Shown here: piece by piece, positions 6,318-10,958 of the stretch
Layout of the letters: the number at the start of each line of letters is the position of its first letter
Numbering within the stretch: position 1 is the stretch's first letter
Origin: Methanomicrobia archaeon LH_S13
GTDB lineage: Archaea; Halobacteriota; Syntropharchaeia; Alkanophagales; Methanospirareceae
Assembly (NCBI GenBank): GCA_023659785.1
Contig: JAGXOR010000035.1
Coordinates: forward strand, 1-10,958
Length of the DNA: 10,958 bases
Direction: 5' to 3'
Program-made: the position numbers and the translations under genes
Notes under the pieces: model-generated
Told to the model about the DNA's origin: nothing
Database searches by the model: none
Seen by the model: only the letters and a program-made list of their open reading frames with translations

Positions 6318-7203
6318 GTCGGAATTGGTATTCGTAAAAAAAGTGAGGCAGAGGAACAAGATTTATTATTATCTCGTACAGAGCATCCGTAATGGCAATA
6401 AAACATCTCACAGAAAAATCAAAAGATTGACAGCAGAAGAAGCAAAAGACCCTGAGTTTGTTGACCGTTTCCTGAAAGAGAATCCATGGTTAAGCTCGAA
6501 TTTGCAGGCTTTAATAGTAGCTGCTGGCAAGTCCACACGTCTTTACCCACTCACCAAAGATATGCCTAAATGCCTCATTGAAATCGGTGGCAAAACCATA
6601 ATTGCCCGGAATATTGATGCATTGCTAAAAAATAATGTAGGGGACATAGTTGTAGTCATAGGCTTTGGTGAAGATAAGCTTTCCGGGCATATAGGAGACC
6701 GTGGTAGATGTATTTATAATCCCTTTTTTGATGTTGCGGGAATATTGGCTTCAACATGGCTCGGTTTGAAAGAGATACAAACTGATTTCATTTTCTCTTA
6801 TTCTGACATTATTTATGATTCAGATATTCTTAAAGGAATAATTGAATATCCAGCTAAGTGTGTCATCGGTGTTAAAAAACAAAGCGTAAGCAAAGATTCC
6901 GAGAAAGTGAAAATTAGGGGAAAACAGGTAACTGCAATAAGTAGAGATATGTCAGAGTTCGAAGTCGATGGAGAGTTCATAGGTATTGCTAAATTCACTG
7001 GTTCCGCAGTAAAAGCATTCTGCAGCACTGTTGAAGAACTCGCACGGGAAAATACTTTTCCTGAATATGACTTCATAAATGCGCTAGAGCGACTCTTGCT
7101 AAAAGGATACAAAATAGCACCCTATATTGTAGATAAGAACAAAAGATGGATAGATATAGACTCGTTAGACCGGTTAGAAGAAGCTAAAAAGCTTTTTCAA
7201 TGA
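6316..7203 (+). CDS. Nucleotidyltransferase with an added N-terminal module, paralogue of the operon enzyme
   Basis: The 295-aa product has an NTP-transferase domain from about residue 63: LQALIVAAGKSTRLYPLTKDMPKCLIEI (Lys85), SYSDII (Asp164), VDGEFIG and RWIDID near the end. These motifs parallel the enzyme at 5224-5982, so the two are related. It probably activates a phosphorylated small molecule or sugar. Residues 1-60 are extra: VKKVRQRNKIYYYLVQSIR and GNKTSHRKIKRL resemble the short basic YYYLVxSxRxGxK module found at the N-termini of some transposases and Fic proteins. GTG 6316 is the first start after stops at 6280 and 6283; TTG 6325 is an alternative. The N-terminal module has no assigned role. 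It ends 21 nt from the convergent flippase gene. Confidence 0.8.
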   Translation: MSELVFVKKVRQRNKIYYYLVQSIRNGNKTSHRKIKRLTAEEAKDPEFVDRFLKENPWLSSNLQALIVAAGKSTRLYPLTKDMPKCLIEIGGKTIIARNIDALLKNNVGDIVVVIGFGEDKLSGHIGDRGRCIYNPFFDVAGILASTWLGLKEIQTDFIFSYSDIIYDSDILKGIIEYPAKCVIGVKKQSVSKDSEKVKIRGKQVTAISRDMSEFEVDGEFIGIAKFTGSAVKAFCSTVEELARENTFPEYDFINALERLLLKGYKIAPYIVDKNKRWIDIDSLDRLEEAKKLFQ

Positions 7204-7224
7204 GGCGATTGTAAATATATGGCT

Positions 7225-8778
7225 TCACAAAAACCTCTTTATTATCTCCCTTACCCAATCAGACTTCATCCCCACTCTTTCATCTATCGCCCTCATCACG
7301 ATTAAATCATTTTCATCAAATCCTTTCACAAGCAAAAGCAAAAAGAAATAAACAGCTAAAAACACAAAAAGCATCACAACCAAAACAAAAAACGATACAC
7401 CAATCAAATATTTTGTAAGTGCATAAACAATTAAAACAGCTACAATTGCTGAAAATATTGGTTTTAGGTGATTTTGCTTAAATGGTTGCATCTTGCTGAT
7501 ACGATACGCAAATATGAAGTAAAGGACACCTAAAAAAACTGATGATGTTGCAGTTGCCATTGCCGCACCATTTATTCCAAAAATAGGTATCAAATAAAGA
7601 TTCAAGCAGAAATTTGTAACAGCCCCTGTTAAATAACAACCCATCGTTATTTTTGTCCTTCCAAGTGCACTGACAATGGCAGATGCACGAGCAAGAACAG
7701 TGGACATTAAAAAACCAAATGCTAATATAGCTAAAGCTTCTGCTCCTATTATATATTCAGCTCCGAATAATATTTTTATGATGTCATTTGAGAAAAGAGC
7801 CATCAATAGAAAAGCAGGAAAAGCAAGTGATAAAACCCATTTTGTTACTGCACTGTAAGTCTCTTTTAGATCATCATATTTCTCACGAGCATACAGCTCA
7901 GTTATCACCGGCATGAAAATTGAAGCGAGCGCTAAACTGGGCATTCGTATTAACATCGCAGTTGGCAGCGCCGCATTATATATCCCAACTTCATAAGCAC
8001 TGCAGAAATAACCCAACATTAAAGTATCCATAAATCCCATTACCATTCCCGCTATACCAACAAAGATCAAGGGCCATGAGAACGCAAAAAGTTCTCTATC
8101 CGTTGGTATTGCCTTTACCCTGGAATTGAAAATCGGAAAGACTTTCTTTTGTAAGAAGTAAAAAGCTAAGAATGACATTAATACGATTGCAATGACCCAA
8201 CCCCAAGCTGCTCCAATAACGCCAAATCCCAATGCAACGAAGATAATAATCCCAGCCAGTTTGAATACCTCTAGAAATATCTGTTGAGTGTAAACCTGAT
8301 ACCTCATCTCCTGAAAGCCTACTGTTGCAGATAGAAGATTACGTGCTAAAACCAAAAAAGGAACGGTAATAGAGAAAATTCTTAAAACCGGCGTTAGGTT
8401 GGCATCATGAAATACATGAATAGAAATCCAACCTGCACCAAAGAAAAGAAGAAGTGTAAAAACAAGGCTAATCGGAAAATTCATTTTTATTGCAGCTATA
8501 ATCGTGCCCTTTGTTCTACCCTTATCTTCTTTTCCTTTGTAGAATGAAATGTAGCGTGTGACTCCTGCTGGTAATCCAATCGCAGCAAGTGCGACAGCCA
8601 TTGTTAAAGCGGCAAAACCAAGCGAGATTAAGCCGTAATCGCTTGCGCCTAAGAATCTTGCTATAACTATCCTTGACCCATAGCCAAATGCTCTTCCTAT
8701 CAGTGTTCCTATGAGAACGATGCCTGCGCCTTTGGCTATTTTCCGCAGTGATTCGTTCAAATATTTTTCGTTTGGCAT
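7225..8778 (-). CDS. Polysaccharide/oligosaccharide flippase (Wzx/PST, MOP superfamily)
   Basis: It likely flips lipid-linked saccharides across the cytoplasmic membrane for surface glycan or glycoprotein assembly. The 517-aa product has full length, with a long series of hydrophobic segments (about 12-14) over nearly the whole chain. The N-terminus is typical: IAKGAGIVLIGTLIGR, then IARFLGASDYGLISLG and AIGLPAGVTRYIS. Later segments include FSWPLIFVGIAG and GINGAAMATATS. The ATG at 8778 lies 9 nt after the PIN gene stop, so it may be cotranscribed with the antitoxin and PIN genes, an unusual pairing. A relic of a related flippase lies just upstream at 9304-9497. Confidence 0.93.
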   Translation of the reverse strand: MPNEKYLNESLRKIAKGAGIVLIGTLIGRAFGYGSRIVIARFLGASDYGLISLGFAALTMAVALAAIGLPAGVTRYISFYKGKEDKGRTKGTIIAAIKMNFPISLVFTLLLFFGAGWISIHVFHDANLTPVLRIFSITVPFLVLARNLLSATVGFQEMRYQVYTQQIFLEVFKLAGIIIFVALGFGVIGAAWGWVIAIVLMSFLAFYFLQKKVFPIFNSRVKAIPTDRELFAFSWPLIFVGIAGMVMGFMDTLMLGYFCSAYEVGIYNAALPTAMLIRMPSLALASIFMPVITELYAREKYDDLKETYSAVTKWVLSLAFPAFLLMALFSNDIIKILFGAEYIIGAEALAILAFGFLMSTVLARASAIVSALGRTKITMGCYLTGAVTNFCLNLYLIPIFGINGAAMATATSSVFLGVLYFIFAYRISKMQPFKQNHLKPIFSAIVAVLIVYALTKYLIGVSFFVLVVMLFVFLAVYFFLLLLVKGFDENDLIVMRAIDERVGMKSDWVREIIKRFL

Positions 8779-8787
8779 TGGTTCAGC

Positions 8788-9090
8788 TTACGGTTTCCAA
8801 ACCTTTATCCAGTTCACACGCTCAAAGTCAGGGTCGTTTGTTGCGATATTTGTTATTCCATGGCTTTTCATCGTTGCTGCATGAAAAGCATCGTTTGTCA
8901 GCAGAGCATGATCTTTTATAGCTTTATAGCACTCTTCAACCTCTAATTCGGAAATAGGCAGTACACTAAAGATTGTAAATAAATGTGTAGCTTTTCCAAT
9001 GTCTATCTCGCTGATGACTTTGGGTTTCGCTTTTAATAAAGGAATAACCTTTTCACCACTTGGAATCGCTGATAACTCACCAGGAGCCAT
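8788..9090 (-). CDS. PIN-domain (VapC-like) protein, N-terminally truncated
   Basis: VapC toxins are PIN-domain RNases with four acidic metal ligands. The C-terminal half is clear: LLTNDAFHAATMKSHG (Asp67) and IATNDPDFERV (Asp86, Asp88). The product is only 100 aa; VapC proteins usually have about 130-140. The normal first strand with its hhhDTxxhh motif is missing, and the frame is closed by a TAG a few codons before ATG 9090, so there is no upstream extension. A Glu at 28 might stand in for the second acidic residue. The toxin is likely inactive. ATG 9090 overlaps the antitoxin stop by 14 nt, as expected for a TA pair. Confidence 0.78.
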   Translation of the reverse strand: MAPGELSAIPSGEKVIPLLKAKPKVISEIDIGKATHLFTIFSVLPISELEVEECYKAIKDHALLTNDAFHAATMKSHGITNIATNDPDFERVNWIKVWKP

Positions 9091-9262
9091 ATTCTGTGTC
9101 CTCTATTATCTCTTCTATCTCATCATGCTCAAGTTTTATTAGACCAAATGTCCTTTCTGTGACACTCTTTTTCACCTCTATTTCCACTTCCTCACCTTGT
9201 TCCAAATTCAATTTCCCCAATAGCTTCAAAACACCTTCCTCATATATCGCCTTTGTTCTCAT
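9077..9262 (-). CDS. DUF104-type (AF2212-like) antitoxin
   Basis: The 61-aa product begins MRTKAIYEEGVLKLLGKLNL and continues EQGEEVEIEVKK, the consensus of the archaeal DUF104 antitoxin family (xxAIYExGVxxPLxxLxLxEGxxVxIxV). A C-terminal acidic helix EIEEIIEDTEYGSW could bind the toxin. These proteins are partners of PIN toxins, and the PIN gene follows with overlap. The antitoxin looks complete although its partner is truncated. Confidence 0.8.
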   Translation of the reverse strand: MRTKAIYEEGVLKLLGKLNLEQGEEVEIEVKKSVTERTFGLIKLEHDEIEEIIEDTEYGSW

Positions 9263-9294
9263 TTTACATCACTATGATTAATTTTATCTACGCG

Positions 9295-9303
9295 TTTTTA
9301 AAA
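9295..9303 (-). promoter_or_regulatory. TATA-like box for the antitoxin-PIN-flippase unit
   Basis: TTTTAAAAA on the - strand is centred about 37 bp upstream of ATG 9262, implying a leader of about 10 nt. It lies at the edge of the flippase relic, so the present promoter may have formed from, or replaced, the end of that relic. Confidence 0.35.
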
Positions 9304-9497
9304 GCTTTGTACTCCTGGTGGCAATCCGACTAAAGAAAGTGTCCTTCTTATACCGCCACAGCAGAGAAATCAAGCCGAAATCCGCCTAAATAGGCGAAGA
9401 ACATGCCTATTCCAGTGCCGGTGAAACTTTTTTGATCAAACTTTTTCTAAAAGTTTGCTTTGGCGATTTTTTTATTTCTAACTGTTCCCTCGCTCAT
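9304..9497 (-). pseudogene. Relic of a second flippase gene, N-terminal part
   Basis: ATG 9497 reads MSEGTVRNKKIAKANF then a TAG. The same frame resumes as FTGTGIGMFFAYLGG and then FRLDFSAVAV; after another stop, a shifted frame reads TLSLVGLPPGVQSF. Order and content match the start of the intact flippase (IAKGAGI..., ARFLGASDYGLISL, AAIGLPAGV). DNA identity is visible too: TTAGGCG followed by GATTxCGGCTTxATxTC in both. At least two stops and one frameshift make it a clear relic, about the first 60 codons. Its promoter-like AT-rich stretch precedes 9497. Confidence 0.72.
9424..9457. repeat. Short AT-rich hairpin repeat inside the flippase relic
   Basis: CAAACTTTT (9437-9445) and AAAAGTTTG (9449-9457) form a perfect 9-bp stem with a 3-nt loop. 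AAACTTTTTT (9424-9433) is a direct copy of one arm, joined by the palindrome TGATCA (9433-9438). It sits between the IAK codons and the GTGIG codons of the relic, as if inserted there. A T7 run follows at 9466-9472, so on the + strand it could also look like a terminator, but no + strand gene ends here. Confidence 0.5.
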
Positions 9498-9567
9498 TTT
9501 ATTTTTAAATCACTATTTGGACTCGTCAATCGCCTCACTGTATTATACTGTGGCATCATATCCCAGT

Positions 9568-9810
9568 CTATATGTATGTGCTTCCTATCACATCCAATTT
9601 CTTTAGTCTCTTTCTATCCCTTATGCTTCTTTCAATATCCCTGAGTCTATCCACGACACCCGGTGGATAATATCGCTCTCCGCACTCTACGCATACCCCC
9701 GCTTTTACATTCTCTACGATGACAAAATCATTTCCAACTCTTACTACCTCTTCACTAATCTCCTGCTCTTCAACTTTCCCCCCACAGATCGCACACTTTG
9801 ATACAATCAT
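9568..9810 (-). CDS. YgiT-type zinc-finger protein (MqsA-like antitoxin N-terminal family)
   Basis: The product from ATG 9810 is 80 aa. CAICGG and, about 35 residues later, CVECGERYYPPGVV form the two CxxC pairs of the YgiT-type zinc finger. The C-terminal helix VDRLRDIERSIRDRKRLKK is basic. Such proteins are commonly antitoxins or small regulators next to DUF4258-type toxins. The frame continues upstream through TTG 9822 to a TAG at 9861-9859, and beyond the TAG the same frame begins at ATG 9954, so the native protein may have been longer (see the entry at 9859-9954). Confidence 0.75.
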   Translation of the reverse strand: MIVSKCAICGGKVEEQEISEEVVRVGNDFVIVENVKAGVCVECGERYYPPGVVDRLRDIERSIRDRKRLKKLDVIGSTYI

Positions 9811-9858
9811 TTCGCCATTCAATATTGCTTCAATCCGCTCTTTTTCAGATATATCTTG

Positions 9859-9954
9859 CTATATGTCTTGCGAATTCGTCAAAGTCTCCAAGATTTTGAT
9901 ATATTCTTGTCCACTCATGAACTCCGCTATTCCGGTGATTAAGGCTCTTTTCAT
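9859..9954 (-). pseudogene. Possible 5' part of the zinc-finger gene, cut by an in-frame TAG
   Basis: ATG 9954 overlaps the apparent DUF2283 stop (ATGA) and reads MKRALITGIAEFMSGQEYIK then ILETLTNSQDI before TAG. After the TAG the frame continues QDISEKERIEAIL straight into the zinc-finger protein. The stop lies in a 12-nt imperfect tandem duplication (CAAGACATATAG / CAAGATATATCT), which may have created it. I do not recognise the domain, and it may be an independent short peptide. Confidence 0.35.
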
Positions 9955-10123
9955 TTTTCCCTATTTCCCCAATAATTCAAAAAATCTATCGCAACTGATC
10001 CCTGCTTGCCTCAAAGTTAAGGTAAATCAAAATCATCGGATCCATCTCCTCTGCATACTCTATCTTCCCTTCTGAAAGCTCTACCATCAATACATCCACT
10101 TCCCTATCATAGCTAATTCTCAT
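9951..10123 (-). pseudogene. DUF2283 protein, frameshifted
   Basis: From ATG 10123 the frame reads MRISYDREVDVLMVELSEGK and then IEYAEEMDPMILIYLN, a clear DUF2283 N-terminus (small proteins often beside DUF4258 toxins). That frame ends after 45 codons at TAG 9988-9986. A neighbouring frame supplies the expected end, GKQGSVAIDFLNYWGNREK, with a TGA at 9953-9951 overlapping the next ATG. A single-base indel near the GAGGCAAG stretch would restore a protein of about 57 aa. A strong Shine-Dalgarno (GGAGGGAG on the - strand, 10128-10135) precedes the ATG. Confidence 0.6.
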
Positions 10124-10285
10124 ATCTCTCCCTCCTCGCAGGATAGAATGTTACAACTATTATTTCATTTTTATTTCCAATTACATTCACAGTTCCACTT
10201 CCAATACCCTGTTGTCTGAACTTTCAATATCTCTAGCTATCTTCAGAATCTTCTCCTTCGTTGCAATACCCTTTACTATCAACCC
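10113..10285 (-). pseudogene. Remnant of a DUF4258-like toxin gene
   Basis: The distal frame reads VNVIGNKNEIIVVTFYPARR then ERYEN and stops at TAG (10115-10113), overlapping the DUF2283 start by 11 nt. An xEIIVVTxYPARRxRY ending is what I expect of DUF4258-type toxins. The proximal part lies in another frame (VKGIATKEKILKIARDIESS), ending at a TGA. Its beginning is cut off by the IS605-type element. It is likely the toxin partner of the DUF2283 gene, inactivated by a frameshift and an insertion. Confidence 0.4.
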
Positions 10286-10294
10286 TGTGAACTA

Positions 10295-10314
10295 CCCCCA
10301 GCTATCGCAGGGGG
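10295..10314 (-). repeat. Subterminal hairpin of the IS605-type right end
   Basis: CCCCCAGC (10295-10302) and GCAGGGGG (10307-10314) form an 8-bp stem with one A-A mismatch and loop TATC. The tnpB stop lies in the hairpin. These hairpins are recognised by the Y1 transposase in this family, and in tnpB elements the right end also encodes the guide RNA 3' region. Confidence 0.65.
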
Positions 10315-10958
10315 CTTCCTCCCTCAACGATAGAACTTGCGGCAACTGTGATAAGTTCCCGTAGCGGTTCTATCTCCGGAGGCGCAAAGGACAGTCCCTG
10401 CCCTGATATGCCTCGCTCTAAGATATTCAGCGCGGCGTTATAGTCTCTATCCAGTTTTCCATATTTGTATTCTTTACTCGTTCCTCGCGGGTTTACCACT
10501 TTTACTATCTTACCAGCGCTCTCAGCCTTGTAAGACAGCATACCAAAAAATTTTCCCCACGAAGCATCTAAGATTGATTGTGCAAGATGGCGATTCCTTA
10601 CCATTCCCTTTATGTTCAAGTCTTCCACCACTATCAAGTCGTAGTTATCCACATAGAAGTGCGATAGCTTATGGAGGAAGTCATCACGCTGATTTGTTAG
10701 CTTCTGATATAATTTTGCTACACGCAGAATCTGCTTCCTACGATTATTCGACCCCTTCTTCTTCCTTGATAACTTTCTCTGCTCTATCCTTAACCGGTCG
10801 AGCGTTTTCTTATAGAACTTCGGATTCTCTATCTGTCTCCCTTCGCTATCAGTAATGAGGAATTTTATGCCCATATCCAAACCTATAACCTTCTGTATCA
10901 ACTGGTCAAGTATTGAAATCTTATTATCCACAGAGAGAAGAACATACCACTCACCAGA
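10302..10958 (-). CDS. tnpB: TnpB-family protein, 5' end outside the window, zinc finger missing
   Basis: TnpB proteins are RuvC-type RNA-guided nucleases of IS200/IS605 elements. The frame is open to the window edge (SGEWYVLLS precedes GTG 10931), so 10931 is not the start. Counted from 10931, the three RuvC residues are present: Asp19 in IGLDMGIKFLITDSEG, Glu103 in LIVVEDLNIKGM, and Asp163 in LDRDYNAALNILERG. NPRGTSKE is followed directly by YKYGKLDRDYNAA; the usual CxxC...CxxC zinc finger between TSKxC and DRDxNAA is absent. The C-terminus (ASSIVEGGSPLR) is typical of archaeal members. An internal deletion is the simplest explanation. Confidence 0.85.
   Translation of the reverse strand, partial: SGEWYVLLSVDNKISILDQLIQKVIGLDMGIKFLITDSEGRQIENPKFYKKTLDRLRIEQRKLSRKKKGSNNRRKQILRVAKLYQKLTNQRDDFLHKLSHFYVDNYDLIVVEDLNIKGMVRNRHLAQSILDASWGKFFGMLSYKAESAGKIVKVVNPRGTSKEYKYGKLDRDYNAALNILERGISGQGLSFAPPEIEPLRELITVAASSIVEGGSPLR

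Larger units (their letters stand above)
10288..10958 (-). mobile_element. IS200/IS605-type element, right end and partial tnpB
   Basis: A tnpB-family ORF ends in a GC-rich hairpin followed by GTTCAC, a layout typical of the right ends of these elements. The other end is outside the window, so the presence of tnpA is unknown. The element sits in, or directly beside, the DUF4258-like toxin remnant. The exact outer boundary (about 10288) is inferred from the end of the hairpin sequence. Confidence 0.7.

Noticed and set aside
9437..9472. Intrinsic terminator on the + strand
   Set aside because: The stem is AT-only in most positions, and no + strand gene ends there.
9859..9861. The in-frame TAG read as pyrrolysine
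   Set aside because: The stop lies in a small tandem duplication in a degraded cluster, and no pyrrolysine genes or known Pyl protein family are visible here.
9859..9954. MKRALITGI as the start of a Rossmann-fold sugar epimerase
   Set aside because: The Gly pattern is wrong after the first residues, and the frame runs into the zinc-finger protein instead.
9719..10075. A 118-codon ORF on the + strand
   Set aside because: It lies opposite the zinc-finger and DUF2283 frames, which carry recognisable motifs and proper start-stop overlaps.
1..10958. CRISPR arrays, tRNA or rRNA genes
   Set aside because: No regularly spaced repeats and no recognisable tRNA or rRNA sequence were seen on either strand by eye.

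Overview
The window looks like an accessory chromosomal region from an AT-rich archaeon, probably a euryarchaeote. The case for archaea rests on TATA-box-like elements close upstream of several starts, very short leaders, heavy use of ATA, AGA and AGG codons, a DUF104-type antitoxin beside a PIN protein, and toxin-antitoxin debris of archaeal style. A methanogen or ANME-like lineage is possible, but no diagnostic gene is present.

Layout. On the + strand, 1-1763 is a sulfate-activation and sulfate-transfer pair. The C-terminal end of ATP sulfurylase runs into a complete APS kinase (cysC), followed by a PAPS-dependent sulfotransferase with its own promoter and Shine-Dalgarno. An IS4-family element (1747-3100) with near-perfect 18-bp inverted repeats sits in the 3' end of the sulfotransferase gene and supplies its stop codon. 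On the - strand, 5982-3139 is a tight three-gene operon with 4-nt and 8-nt overlaps: a LicC-like cytidylyltransferase, an organophosphate:phosphate antiporter (OPA/GlpT-like MFS) broken by one in-frame TAA, and a CDP-alcohol phosphotransferase with one motif aspartate replaced by alanine. A 333-bp divergent regulatory region (5983-6315) follows. It holds four copies of TTTTACYAC, a homopurine tract with G-quadruplex potential, and a hairpin lying on the next start codon. On the + strand (6316-7203) is a second, paralogous nucleotidyltransferase with an added N-terminal module. Convergent to it on the - strand are a Wzx/PST-type flippase (7225-8778), an N-terminally truncated PIN protein, and a DUF104 antitoxin. 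The rest, 9304-10958, is mostly debris: a relic of a second flippase, a YgiT-type zinc-finger protein, frameshifted DUF2283 and DUF4258-like remains, and the end of an IS200/IS605-type tnpB that lacks its zinc finger.

How the genes fit together (inference). The intact genes are typical of cell-surface glycan or glycolipid modification. APS kinase makes PAPS for the sulfotransferase. The operon could import a phosphorylated small molecule, activate it as a CDP derivative and transfer the phospho-headgroup to a lipid or glycan. The flippase would move lipid-linked saccharide across the membrane. Many lesions (nonsense codon, frameshifts at homopolymers, truncations, IS insertions) suggest relaxed selection, though two frameshifts at A6 and C6 runs could be sequencing errors. 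The most interesting untested idea is the compact transporter, cytidylyltransferase and CDP-alcohol transferase operon.
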